Shown: positions 15,893 to 23,761 of the stretch, piece by piece | Numbering within the stretch: the first letter of the stretch is position 1 | How the letters are laid out: the number at the start of each line of letters is the position of its first letter | Source of the DNA: Phenylobacterium sp. | Lineage (GTDB): Bacteria > Pseudomonadota > Alphaproteobacteria > Caulobacterales > Caulobacteraceae | Reading direction: 5' to 3' | DNA: 41,672 nt | Assembly (NCBI RefSeq): GCF_031181185.1 | Contig: NZ_JAPSKZ010000009.1 | Location: forward strand, 1-41,672 | Notes under the pieces: model-generated | Databases searched by the model: none | Seen by the model: the letters and a program-made list of their open reading frames with translations, nothing else | What the model was told of the DNA's origin: nothing | Program-made: the position numbers and the translations under genes

Positions 15893-15982
15893 GGATGGGT
15901 GGCCGAGTGGTTTAAGGCAGCGGTCTTGAAAACCGCCGTAGGTGAGAGCCTACCGTGGGTTCGAATCCCACCCCATCCGCCA
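15893..15982 (+). tRNA. tRNA-Ser (anticodon UGA)
   Basis: A 90-base cloverleaf with a long variable arm. The acceptor stem is GGATGGG/CCCATCC with discriminator G and an encoded CCA end (15980-15982). The anticodon stem GCGGT/ACCGC encloses the loop CTTGAAA, giving TGA at 15927-15929. The variable arm is GTAGGTGAGAGCCTAC and the T-arm is GTGGG-TTCGAAT-CCCAC. It stands alone between rlpA and the DUF2147 gene. The flanks show no integrase gene or repeated 3' end, so there is no sign of use as an attachment site. Confidence 0.97.
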
Positions 15983-16098
15983 GAGCTGACCTAGCCTTGC
16001 CGCGGGTCGTTCAGGTCCTATCTAAGTCGCCCGTGGCAGAAGCCGCGCGAATGGCCGCGTTTGCACCTCTGGCGAACTGCGGTACCTGAGCTCTTGGA

Positions 16099-16515
16099 AT
16101 GCGGATCTCGAAACTCGTTTTCGCCCTGACGGCTGCGGTCGCCCTCGCCGCCCCTGTGGCGCAGGCTCAGCCGGGCTCATCGATCTACGGGGTCTGGCGC
16201 AACCCGAAGAACAGCGTGCACGTGGACGTGCGGCCCTGCGGGACCAGCGCCTGCGGCTATGTGGTCTGGGCCGACGCCGAGGCCCAGGCCGACGCGCGCA
16301 AGGGCGGCACGGCGAACCTGATCGGGCTGCAGCTGTTTCGGAACTTCAATCCGCAGCCGAACGGTCGCTGGCGGGGCAAGGTGTTCGTCCCCGACCTCAA
16401 CGCCACCTTTTCCGGCACCGCCGAACTGCTCGCCGAGGACCGGCTGCGCGCGCGCGGCTGCCTGATCGCCAACATCGCCTGCAAGTCGCAGGTCTGGGTG
16501 CGCGTCCCCGGCTAG
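16099..16515 (+). CDS. DUF2147 exported protein (138 aa)
   Basis: Small secreted protein of the DUF2147 family. A signal peptide covers residues 1-23 (cleavage after AQA). The mature sequence shows the family pattern SIYGVWRNPKNSVHVDVRPC, then CGYVVWA, a segment LIGLQLFRNF and closing residues LRARGCLIANIACKSQVWVRV. Four cysteines (CGTSAC and CLIANIAC) could form disulfides. The family is predicted to be a small beta-barrel, possibly envelope associated, with no known activity. Its stop shares CTAG with the stop of the convergent tadE gene. Confidence 0.85.
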   Translation: MRISKLVFALTAAVALAAPVAQAQPGSSIYGVWRNPKNSVHVDVRPCGTSACGYVVWADAEAQADARKGGTANLIGLQLFRNFNPQPNGRWRGKVFVPDLNATFSGTAELLAEDRLRARGCLIANIACKSQVWVRVPG

Positions 16516-16898
16516 CTCGCCAGCGGAGCGGCGAAGCACGACTCCGCCGACAGCGGCACGTTCCAGGTCGCCACGCCCGCCTCCAGCCGATATTGGCCGC
16601 TCACCGTCACCCGCCGGCCGCAGGCCGCGTCCGTCGCGTCGAACTGGGCCGCCACGTTGGGTCCCGAGTAGCGTTCCCGGGCGTAGGTCTCCGTTGCGAG
16701 CAAGGTGCCGCACGCCGTCGTGTTGATGGCGCCGCAGCGCGCGGCCTCTTCCACGGCGAAGTGGAGGCTGTTCACGGCGAACATCAGCTGCGAGACGCTG
16801 ATGCCTCCCAGGATCAGCATCACGAACAGCGGCAGCAGAAGGCCGAACTCCACGGCCGAGGCGCCGCGTCGGTCGCGCCAGAAGGTGCGGAGCCGCAT
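16512..16898 (-). CDS. TadE-like minor pseudopilin (128 aa)
   Basis: Prepilin-like protein of Tad/Flp pilus systems. After a short basic leader (MRLRTFWRDRRG) the prepilin peptidase site G12 is followed by ASAVEFGLLLPLFVML, with glutamate at +5 and a hydrophobic helix, exactly the TadE pattern. The remainder is a small extracytoplasmic domain with four cysteines (ARCGA, TACGT, AACGR and ESCFA). The ATG overlaps the stop of the preceding gene (TGATG). It is the last gene of a three-gene run. Confidence 0.85.
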   Translation of the reverse strand: MRLRTFWRDRRGASAVEFGLLLPLFVMLILGGISVSQLMFAVNSLHFAVEEAARCGAINTTACGTLLATETYARERYSGPNVAAQFDATDAACGRRVTVSGQYRLEAGVATWNVPLSAESCFAAPLAS

Positions 16899-17428
16899 CA
16901 CGCCACCCGCATCCGCGCCGACCGTACGATCGTCTCGGGCAGGCTCTCCACCAACGTCAGGCCGGGGAACAGCGGCTCGTACGGATGCGAGACTTCCACC
17001 GAAACATAGAGGCCGGGCTTGCGACCCTTCTCGCCCGCGGCCGAGCAGTCCGCGGGCTTGTTCTGGGCCGCCGTTGCGACTTGCTGCAACGCGCCGTCGC
17101 TGCCGACGCAATACCAGGCCTCCACGAGGCCGCCCTGGATCGTCACTTGCGAGCCCAGCGAGGTGGATTCCACCGCACTTTCGGCCATGTCTTCGACGTC
17201 CGGGCATTTCAGGGTCACCGGCGTCTTGTCCGCGGCGCAGCGCGCGAGCGCGATCTGGACGCCGGCCTGGCTGGCGTTGATCACCTGGGTGACGGTGTAC
17301 GCATAGCGGCCCACCTCGGCCACGTTCATGAGCGCGCCCGCAAACAGGGAGCTGACGAGCGCCATCTCCACGGCGGCGGCGCCGTCGGCCGCCGCGCGGA
17401 AGCGGGCAAGGAAGCGTATCGGTCGCAT
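16898..17428 (-). CDS. TadE-like minor pseudopilin (176 aa)
   Basis: Second TadE-type protein. Prepilin site G16 is followed by AAAVEMALVSSLFAGALMN, with glutamate at +5. The extracytoplasmic part contains paired cysteines (ARCAADKTPVTLKC, WYCVG, ADCSA) and ends with YEPLFPGLTLVESLPETI, the conserved end segment of TadE/TadF proteins. The start is set by the TGATG overlap with the upstream tadG stop. It is longer than its downstream paralogue and diverged from it, so the two are not a recent duplication. Confidence 0.85.
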   Translation of the reverse strand: MRPIRFLARFRAAADGAAAVEMALVSSLFAGALMNVAEVGRYAYTVTQVINASQAGVQIALARCAADKTPVTLKCPDVEDMAESAVESTSLGSQVTIQGGLVEAWYCVGSDGALQQVATAAQNKPADCSAAGEKGRKPGLYVSVEVSHPYEPLFPGLTLVESLPETIVRSARMRVA

Positions 17429-18744
17429 CACGAGACCAGCTGACCCCGGCTGGCGCCGTCCGACGTCGGCATCTTCAAGCCGGCCGCCGCGCACTGACCC
17501 GAGGAGAGGATGCTGCCGGTCCCGTTGATCAGCAGGTTGTCCACCACCAGGACGAAGCAGGACAGGCCGTTGCTGGATTTGTTCACCGCGCCGGAGAACG
17601 TCATGCTGGCTTTCGGCATGTAGACGAGACCGGTGATGTTCCAGGTCGGCGAGTTGCCAGCGTAACTGATCGCTTCGCTCGGGATGGTCGGCGACTGGTA
17701 GATGGCCACGCCCGCCCAGGGTCCGGTCTTCGGGGCGGCGAAGTCGAGTACGCCGTCGCCCACGATGCCGTGCTCGCGGCTGGGATCGGAACCAACGAAG
17801 ACGATCGTCAGGCTGGCGCCCGGGGCGGTCTTCAGGGCGAAGTTGCTGAGGTCAAGCTTGCCCTCACGGATGACCAGCACCTTGTCCTCGGTGATGGTGA
17901 TCGGCAGGATCAGCTCGACGTCGCCGCACTTCGGCGTGTCGAAATGGTCCTGGTCGGCCAACTGGTTCTCCGGCGGGAAATCGCCGGGCTTGCGCTTCTT
18001 CTTCGGGAGCGTGTGGAACTCCACGCAGGGCACGGGAGGAACGTTCGTGGCGAGCTCGGCGTAGGGATCGGCAAGCTTCTTGACGTTGGAGTTCTGCTTC
18101 TTACCACAGCCGTTATTGAGGCCCACGGCGTCGCCCACATCGGCCTTCAGGTCATGGCCGTTGCAGCGGGCGCTGCTGTTCGACATCACGCTGCACCCGG
18201 ACAGGTCGGCCTTGGGTCCGCCGTTGCTGCGGATGGCTTCGGGGTCGCCGCTGCCGGCAAGCGCCAGCACGCAGTATTCGCGCGGGCCGCTGGCCTGCTT
18301 GGCGACCGCCGTGGCCTGGATCAGCTTGGCCGGGGAGCCATCGACCGATGTGTCGCCGCCATAGCCGACCACCTGGGCCAGCAGCAGCGGCCGCGGCCGC
18401 GAAACGGTGACGCGGTAGCAGTTGGCCGCCCCGCTGTCCGGGCACGCCACGTTGTTCACGGCCTCGACGACAACTCCGTCCTCGCCGTCTTCGTAGCCGT
18501 AGCTCGCAGCCACCGCCTTGGCCTCGTCGACGAACTGGCCGGGCCGCCCGTTCGCCGCCGCGGCGACGGCCGCGGAGTCGGCGGCGTTCTGCATCGCGCG
18601 CTTGTCGCCGTACCAGGAGGCCACCTCGGCCCCCATGCCCACGGAGCCTAGCAGCACGGGCGCCACGAGCGCCGCCGTCACGGCGACGTTGCCCATCCGG
18701 TCGTGCCGGAACCTGTCGAACCTTTCGCGCAGGGTCAGAGCCAC
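17428..18744 (-). CDS. tadG: TadG-like pilus assembly protein (438 aa)
   Basis: Tad-system protein with an N-terminal pseudopilin-like anchor (RMGNVAVTAALVAPVLLGSVGMGAEVASWY) followed by DKRAMQNAADSAAVAAAA, the diagnostic TadG segment. The rest is a large extracytoplasmic region rich in glycine, serine and cysteine pairs, lacking a clear von Willebrand MIDAS motif (DxSxS). The start is GTG at 18744 with GAGGAGG about 6 bases upstream. It leads the operon tadG-tadE-tadE. The tad ATPase, platform, secretin and prepilin peptidase genes are not in the window, so this is a satellite cluster. Confidence 0.82.
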   Translation of the reverse strand: MALTLRERFDRFRHDRMGNVAVTAALVAPVLLGSVGMGAEVASWYGDKRAMQNAADSAAVAAAANGRPGQFVDEAKAVAASYGYEDGEDGVVVEAVNNVACPDSGAANCYRVTVSRPRPLLLAQVVGYGGDTSVDGSPAKLIQATAVAKQASGPREYCVLALAGSGDPEAIRSNGGPKADLSGCSVMSNSSARCNGHDLKADVGDAVGLNNGCGKKQNSNVKKLADPYAELATNVPPVPCVEFHTLPKKKRKPGDFPPENQLADQDHFDTPKCGDVELILPITITEDKVLVIREGKLDLSNFALKTAPGASLTIVFVGSDPSREHGIVGDGVLDFAAPKTGPWAGVAIYQSPTIPSEAISYAGNSPTWNITGLVYMPKASMTFSGAVNKSSNGLSCFVLVVDNLLINGTGSILSSGQCAAAGLKMPTSDGASRGQLVS

Positions 18745-18844
18745 CTTAGCCTCCTCGGAACATCGAGGTCCGCCAATCTTGGCCTTCGCGCTTAAGAAAC
18801 GGCTGAACGACTTGGTTTATTCGCCGGCAACGCTGTTGGGCGGC

Positions 18845-19399
18845 TTAGACCGGCTTCAGGGGCGTGTGGGGCCTTGGCGGCAGCTCCACCCACACCCGGT
18901 CACCGGCGCTCACCTCGCCGCCCGCCAGCACCACGCCCATCACGCCGGCCTTGCGCACCACCTCGCCGTCAGCCCTGCGACCGAGGCAAGCCTGCATCAG
19001 GCCCGGCTGGATCGCTTCCAACTGGGCGCAGGGGTTGCGGAGCCCCGTCAGCTGGACGATCGCGCTCTCGCCCAGCCGCACCCGCGCGCCGGTGGGCAGG
19101 CTCAGGAGGTCGATGCCGCGCGTGGTGACGTTCTCGCCCATCAGGCCGGGCCGGATCGCGAAGCCCAAGGCCGCCAGTTCGTCGAAGAGCTCGGCGTGCA
19201 GCAGGTGCGCCTGTCGCAGGTTGGGAAGTCCCGGATTGAACCGCCGCCGGCTCCGGTGGCGCACCTTGGCGCCGCAGTGGGCGTCGCCCTCGACGCCTTC
19301 ACCCGCGATCAGGCGGATCATCAGCTGGTTAGGCTTGTCGACGCCGTGGCTCTTCTTGCGGCTCACCGCCACCACCACGCCCGCGCCGGTCCGATCCAT
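18845..19399 (-). CDS. MOSC-domain protein (184 aa)
   Basis: Single MOSC domain, the sulfur-carrier fold shared with the carboxy end of molybdenum cofactor sulfurase and YiiM. Features seen are GVEGDAHCG near residue 37, GLMGENVTTRGIDLLSLPTGARVRLG, and the key cysteine in TGLRNPCAQLEAI. Stand-alone MOSC proteins often handle molybdopterin cofactor or N-hydroxylated base detoxification, but no specific substrate can be read off. The 100-base gap toward tadG contains no evident terminator. Confidence 0.86.
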   Translation of the reverse strand: MDRTGAGVVVAVSRKKSHGVDKPNQLMIRLIAGEGVEGDAHCGAKVRHRSRRRFNPGLPNLRQAHLLHAELFDELAALGFAIRPGLMGENVTTRGIDLLSLPTGARVRLGESAIVQLTGLRNPCAQLEAIQPGLMQACLGRRADGEVVRKAGVMGVVLAGGEVSAGDRVWVELPPRPHTPLKPV

Positions 19400-19471
19400 G
19401 TCCGCGTTCTAGCCCGGTTCGTCCGCAACGTCAGCGGCGCAACAGACGGCGCGGCTCGGCGTTCACGCAGC

Positions 19472-19729
19472 ATGACCCCGATGCCCGGCCTGACCACGGA
19501 AGAACGCGCCCTCCTCCGGTCGGCGCTTGAAGGACCTCTGGTGGAGCGCGATCCGATCGCCATTGGGCTCTGCATCAAGCTCTGCGGCCTGAAGCTGCTG
19601 CAGCGGGCCGGCGGCGTCGCGGCGGCGAACGGCTGGCGCGGCTCCCCGAATGCTTTCTTCCTGACGCGCGAGGGTTGGGCCCTGATGAAGGCCGAGCGGC
19701 GCGGTCCTCCGATCCGGCGCGCGGTCTAG
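19472..19729 (+). CDS. Small hypothetical protein (85 aa)
   Basis: I do not recognise the family. The protein begins TPMPGLTTEERALLRSALEG and contains a central helix (IAIGLCIKLCGLKLLQRAGGV) with two cysteines, then FFLTREGWALMKAERR. The overall size and the final 'LTREGWALMKAE' segment recall a small winged-helix or helix-turn-helix domain, but this is weak. The ATG at 19472 starts the compact version; no good ribosome-binding site is visible. Its stop shares CTAG with the stop of the convergent MFS gene. The intact frame between two assigned genes supports a real gene. Confidence 0.6.
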   Translation: MTPMPGLTTEERALLRSALEGPLVERDPIAIGLCIKLCGLKLLQRAGGVAAANGWRGSPNAFFLTREGWALMKAERRGPPIRRAV

Positions 19730-21177
19730 GGAACGTCCTCGGGCGCCAGCGACAGAGGCGCAGCGATCTCCTCCAGGCTCTTGCGCTCTGCGCGCACGCC
19801 CAGCCACAGCGTCACGATCGCCGCGAGGACCATCAGCGCGCCGCCCAGAAGGTAGCCCGAGAAGATCTGCCCGCGCTCGCCCGTGTCGATCAGCGCGCCG
19901 AACAGCGCCGGACCCGCCACGCCGCCCAGCAGGGTGCCGACCGCGTAGAACAGCGAGATGGTCACCGCCCGGGTCTCCAGCGGGAAGAGCTCGCCCACGG
20001 TCAGATAGGCGGCGCTCGCGCCGGCCGAGGCGAAGAAGAAGATCACCATCCAGGCGGCGGTCTGGCTCTCGGCCGTCAGCGCGCCGCGGGCGAAGAGCCA
20101 GCCGGTCAGGCACAGCAATACGCCGGCCAGGCCGTACGTCAGGGCGATCATCGTCTTGCGGCCCCAGCTGTCGAACAGCCGGCCCAGCAGCAGCGGCCCC
20201 AGGACGTTGCCCAGCGCGAACGGCAGCATGAACCAGCCCACCTTGGCCGGCTCCACGCCGTAGAATCGCGTCAGGATCATCGCGTAGGTGAAGAAGATCG
20301 CGTTGTAGCAGAAGGCTTGTGTGGCCATGAGGACCAGGCCCAGCACGGTCCTCCGGCGATGGCGGCGCAGCAGGGTGTGGACGATCTCGGTCCAACTGGT
20401 CGGGCCGCGGTGGAAGAACCGCAGCTTCGGCAGCGGCCGCAGCATCGGCGGCAGCGCCACGTGCCGTTCGATCCGGACCTCGATCTCGCGCACGACCGCC
20501 TCGGCCTCCTCCGGGCGCCCATGGGTCAGCAGCCAGCGCGGGCTCTCGGGGATGTAGCGCCGCACGAAGACGATGATCAGCGCCAGCAGGCCGCCGACCA
20601 CGAAGGCCAGCCGCCAGCCCAGTTCCTGGTCGACGATGTCCGGGTCCAGGACGACCAGCGAACCGACGGCCCCCAGCCCGGCGCCGATCCAGAAGCTGCC
20701 GTTGATGGCGAGCGCCGTCTGGCCGCGGCGCCTGGCCGGGATCAGCTCGTCGATCGCCGAGTTGATCGCGCCATACTCGCCGCCGATCCCGGCCCCGGTC
20801 AGGAACCGGAAGAGCAGGAACGACCAGAAGTCCCACGCAAAGCCGCTGGCGATGGTCGCCACCAGATAGACGAGCACCGTGATCGTGAAGAGCCGCCGGC
20901 GGCCGAACCGGTCCGTCAGGCGGCCGAACACCAGTGCGCCCAGCACGGCGCCCAGGATGTAGGCGCTGCCCGTCCAGCCCACCTGCTGGGCGGTGAGGCC
21001 CAGGCCATCGGGACCCGCGATGGCGGGGGCCAGCGAGCCGACCAGGGTCACCTCCAGACCATCGAGGATCCAGGTGACGCCCAGGGCGATCACGACCAGC
21101 CAGTGGAAGCGGCTGAACGGCAGGCGATCGAGCCTCGCCGGTATGTCCGTGGTGAAGACCTGCCCCCGCGCGTCCAT
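19726..21177 (-). CDS. MFS transporter, sugar/aromatic acid porter type (483 aa)
   Basis: Twelve-helix major facilitator permease. Signatures seen are the loop 2-3 motif GRLTDRFGRRRLF, GEYGAINSAIDELIPARRRGQ after helix 4, and PESPRWLLTHGRPEEAEAV at the end of helix 6, all typical of the metabolite:H+ symporter/sugar porter group. The first helix is preceded by RLDRLPFSRFHWLVVIALG, with WILDGLEVTLVG containing an aspartate in the membrane as in aromatic-acid and osmolyte transporters. The ATG at 21177 gives a 21-residue cytoplasmic leader. The gene is divergent from tusA with an 84-base gap. The substrate is not determined by context. Confidence 0.88.
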   Translation of the reverse strand: MDARGQVFTTDIPARLDRLPFSRFHWLVVIALGVTWILDGLEVTLVGSLAPAIAGPDGLGLTAQQVGWTGSAYILGAVLGALVFGRLTDRFGRRRLFTITVLVYLVATIASGFAWDFWSFLLFRFLTGAGIGGEYGAINSAIDELIPARRRGQTALAINGSFWIGAGLGAVGSLVVLDPDIVDQELGWRLAFVVGGLLALIIVFVRRYIPESPRWLLTHGRPEEAEAVVREIEVRIERHVALPPMLRPLPKLRFFHRGPTSWTEIVHTLLRRHRRRTVLGLVLMATQAFCYNAIFFTYAMILTRFYGVEPAKVGWFMLPFALGNVLGPLLLGRLFDSWGRKTMIALTYGLAGVLLCLTGWLFARGALTAESQTAAWMVIFFFASAGASAAYLTVGELFPLETRAVTISLFYAVGTLLGGVAGPALFGALIDTGERGQIFSGYLLGGALMVLAAIVTLWLGVRAERKSLEEIAAPLSLAPEDVP

Positions 21178-21261
21178 CCGCCCGCCTGCTGTCCCTGGTG
21201 CGCCCACAACCGCGAAGGCCAAGCTTGGGTTCCCGGCCAGCCCTGGTGTAAGGCCCGCCGC

Positions 21262-21492
21262 ATGTCGTCCGACGAAATCCTGGTGGACGCCCGAGGCCAT
21301 CGCTGCCCGGTGCCGACCCTGAAGCTGAGGCGCGCGCTGGAGGCCGCGCCGGTGGGCGGGCGCGTGCGCTTGCTGGCCGACGATCCGCTGGCCCGCATCG
21401 ACGTGCCTCACTTCGCGGCCGCGGCCGGCGCCCAGGTTCTCGAGCAGGCCGAGGTGGACGGCGGACTCAGCTTCCTGGTGGCGAAGGGCTAG
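21262..21492 (+). CDS. TusA-family sulfurtransferase (76 aa)
   Basis: Small sulfur-carrier protein. The CPxP motif is present as C15-P-V-P18 in ARGHRCPVPTLKLRRAL, followed by the usual DDP pattern (LLADDPLARIDVPHF). TusA relatives pass persulfide sulfur to tRNA thiolation, molybdopterin synthesis or sulfur oxidation enzymes. This copy has no thiolation or molybdopterin gene next to it, although a MOSC protein is 2 kb away. Its 3' end overlaps the convergent yihY-like gene by 26 bases. Confidence 0.9.
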   Translation: MSSDEILVDARGHRCPVPTLKLRRALEAAPVGGRVRLLADDPLARIDVPHFAAAAGAQVLEQAEVDGGLSFLVAKG

Positions 21493-22375
21493 ACCGCCGG
21501 GTGTGCAGGGCGAGCTCCACCTCGGTGGCCAGCGCCCCCCCGAAGAACAGCGCGTTCACGTTCCAGGACAGCCAGATCAGGAAGATCACCACGGTCGCGA
21601 CCGAGCCGTAGGTGGCTCCCAGCTGCGCGATCTGCTCGACGTAGAAGCCCAGCGCCCACGAGGCGAAGATGCAGAGCGCCGCCGCGGCAGCCCCGCCGAG
21701 GAGCGAGGCGCGCCAGTCCACCGGGTCGCGGGACATCGCCCAGCGGTAGATGAGCGTCATGCCTGCGGTCATGCCGGCGCTGGCCCAGGTCCACTCGCTG
21801 TAGAGCCACCAGGCGCCGCGAAGCGGCCGCAGCTCGAACGTCTCGCCCAGGATCCGGAAGCCGAAGAAGACGACCGACAGCGCGCCCAGGCCTGCGAACA
21901 CAGCGATCAGCACGACCAGCGCCATCAGGTTGAAGCCGACGAAGCCCCGCGGCTTGTCCTCGTCGTGGACGAAGGACAGGCCGGCCAGCAGCGCCTTGAA
22001 GCCCCGGTGCGTGGCATACCCGCCGACGATGAGGGCCACGCCGCTCTGGAACGAGACGGCCTCGAACGGCGCGTGACTGAGGCGCAGCATTTCGCTCTGG
22101 AAGATCAGACGGGCCGCGTCGGGCATGATGCGAGCCAGGTACTCGCCCTGCGCCGCCGCTTCCGTCGGGTCCGCCACGAGGCTGTAGACGCCCATCAGAA
22201 TCGCCAGCGCCGGGAAGATGGCCAGCATCGCGAAGAAGCTGACGCCGCCCGTGTAGAGCATGACGTCCCGGCCCCAGAGCCGCGACAGCGCCTTGCCGAG
22301 GATCAGCAGGACCGTCCGCGCCCAATGGGTGGGATCCCAGTCGATGGCGCGCAGCCGTTGGCCCAGCCTGTTCAT
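21467..22375 (-). CDS. YihY/BrkB-family inner membrane protein (302 aa)
   Basis: Polytopic membrane protein of the YihY/virulence factor BrkB family, often mislabelled ribonuclease BN. Conserved segments include LYTGGVSFFAMLAIFPALAIL at the first membrane helix, a following amphipathic region, and the late helices GATYGSVATVVIFLIWLSWN and ALFFGGALATEVE. About six membrane spans are expected. The ATG at 22375 gives the expected cytoplasmic N-terminus. Function in the family is unsettled, probably transport or envelope related. A hairpin upstream may end the preceding racemase transcript. Confidence 0.88.
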   Translation of the reverse strand: MNRLGQRLRAIDWDPTHWARTVLLILGKALSRLWGRDVMLYTGGVSFFAMLAIFPALAILMGVYSLVADPTEAAAQGEYLARIMPDAARLIFQSEMLRLSHAPFEAVSFQSGVALIVGGYATHRGFKALLAGLSFVHDEDKPRGFVGFNLMALVVLIAVFAGLGALSVVFFGFRILGETFELRPLRGAWWLYSEWTWASAGMTAGMTLIYRWAMSRDPVDWRASLLGGAAAAALCIFASWALGFYVEQIAQLGATYGSVATVVIFLIWLSWNVNALFFGGALATEVELALHTRRSSPSPPGS

Positions 22376-22442
22376 CGGGCGCAGGGTGGTGAAGCCGCCG
22401 CTGACTCGCAAGGCCGGGGCAAGTCGACCCCCGAAACCATAA

Positions 22443-22472
22443 CGGCCCGCCACCTGGGGAGGTAGCGGGCCG
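22443..22472 (-). terminator. Candidate terminator after the CoA racemase gene
   Basis: CGGCCCGC and GCGGGCCG form a perfect 8-bp stem. It extends inward past one mismatch by ACCT/AGGT around a GGGG (plus-strand) loop. On the minus strand the hairpin is followed by TTATGGTTT, a weak U-tract. The position 117 bases after the racemase stop and 67 bases before the YihY start fits a terminator for the racemase transcript. The rest of the 213-base gap (22376-22588) shows only a small GCGCA-AAA-TGCGC type dyad near 22544. Confidence 0.55.
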
Positions 22473-22587
22473 CCGATGGGCGTGTCGTTCCATCCGGGTC
22501 GGCCGCCGCTTCGAGGGACGGGAGAGCGCGACGACCGTCCGATGCGCAAAATGCGCCGCTGTGGCTGAACCCAGTCTGAACGGGACC

Positions 22588-22622
22588 TTCAGCTTCCGAG
22601 GGCGGCGATTTCAGCTTCCGAG
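22588..22622. repeat. 13-base direct repeat spanning the racemase stop codon
   Basis: The sequence TTCAGCTTCCGAG occurs at 22588-22600 and again at 22610-22622, an offset of 22 bases. The repeat is read in two different frames by the minus-strand gene: the inner copy encodes SEAE and the outer copy supplies the TGA stop. Deletion between the copies would shift the frame. Confidence 0.75.
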
Positions 22623-23704
22623 AAGCCCCATTCGGCCAGCGCCTCGGTCGTGTGGGCGCCCACCTGCGGGGGCGGTCCCTGGATGGCGCCGGGTGTCGCC
22701 GAGAACCTGGGAGCCGGCGCCGGCTGGGTGACGCCGGCGACCTCGACGAAGGTCTGGCGAGCCGCGTTGTGCGGATGCTTCGGCGCCTCGTCCAGGTCTA
22801 GAACGGGTGCGAAGCAGACATCGGTCGCCGCCATCAGCTCGGTCCAGTCGGCCTGGGTCTTGGTCGCGATCACCTTAGCCAGCTTCTCGCGCAGCGTCGG
22901 CCACATGGACCGGTCCATCTGTCGCTGGAAGTCCGGGTCGGTGATGCCGGTCTTCTCGAGCAGCAGGGCGTAGAACTGGGGCTCGATCGAGCCGATCGAC
23001 ACCCATTTGCCATCCGAGCACTGGTAGGTGTCGTAGAAGTGGGCCCCGCCGTCGAGCAGGTTCGAGCGCCGCTGCTCGGTCCACATGCCCGAGGCCTTGA
23101 AGCCGTAGAACATGGCCATCAGCGAAGCCGCGCCATCGCTCATGGCGCAGTCCACCACCTGGCCCTTGCCGCTCTCTCGCGCCTGGATAATGCCCGCCAG
23201 CAGGCCGAAGGCGAGATAGAGGGCCCCGCCGCCAAAGTCGCCCACCAGGTTCAGGGGCGGCACGGGCTTGTCCTCGGTCCCGATGGCGTGCAGCGCGCCC
23301 GTAATGGCGATGTAGTTCATGTCGTGACCAGCGGCATGGGCGTACGGCCCGGTCTGGCCCCAGCCGGTCATGCGGCCATAGACCAGCTTCGGGTTGCGCT
23401 CCAGGGCGATCTCCGGCCCGAGGCCCAGGCGCTCCATCACGCCCGGCCGGAAGCCCTCGAAGACCGCGTCGGCCTTCTCCATCAGCTTCAGGCACGCCTC
23501 GACGGCTTCGGGGCTCTTCAGGTCCAGGGCGATCGAGCGGCGGCCGCGCGAAGTGATGTCCGACGGAGCCCCGCCCCGGCCCCCCTTGCGGTCGATGCGC
23601 ACCACGTCGGCGCCGAGGTCCGACAGCAGCATGCCGCAGAACGGTCCGGGCCCGATGCCGGCGAACTCGACGATCTTCAGGCCCGTCAGCGGTCCCTGGC
23701 GCAT
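22589..23704 (-). CDS. Alpha-methylacyl-CoA racemase, CaiB/BaiF family III CoA-transferase fold (371 aa)
   Basis: Interconverts R and S 2-methylacyl-CoA esters, a step in methyl-branched fatty acid, sterol side-chain or isoprenoid breakdown. The assignment to racemase rather than CoA-transferase rests on the motif [14 protein letters not shown] with H127 and on D156 in NLVGDFGGG, matching the catalytic pair of mycobacterial MCR (H126, D156). A later acidic residue lies in [16 protein letters not shown]. The ATG at 23704 has AGGAGG 7 bases upstream. The carboxy end is shorter than usual (AALGS), coinciding with a 13-base direct repeat. It is cotranscribed with the upstream SDR gene (57-base gap). 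Confidence 0.88.
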   Translation of the reverse strand: MRQGPLTGLKIVEFAGIGPGPFCGMLLSDLGADVVRIDRKGGRGGAPSDITSRGRRSIALDLKSPEAVEACLKLMEKADAVFEGFRPGVMERLGLGPEIALERNPKLVYGRMTGWGQTGPYAHAAGHDMNYIAITGALHAIGTEDKPVPPLNLVGDFGGGALYLAFGLLAGIIQARESGKGQVVDCAMSDGAASLMAMFYGFKASGMWTEQRRSNLLDGGAHFYDTYQCSDGKWVSIGSIEPQFYALLLEKTGITDPDFQRQMDRSMWPTLREKLAKVIATKTQADWTELMAATDVCFAPVLDLDEAPKHPHNAARQTFVEVAGVTQPAPAPRFSATPGAIQGPPPQVGAHTTEALAEWGFSEAEIAALGS

Positions 23705-23761
23705 GGATTCCTCCTGGTCGTTGGCGGGAGATAAGCGCCGCGACCTAGCGTCAGCCAAGCG

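Noticed and set aside
15893..15982. tRNA-Ser as an integration site
   Set aside because: No integrase, no duplicated tRNA 3' end and no change in gene character on either side.
18785..18815. TTAAGAAACGGCTGAA before tadG as a CtrA box
   Set aside because: The second half is CTGA in place of TTAA. Plausible biologically for pilus genes but too degenerate to list.
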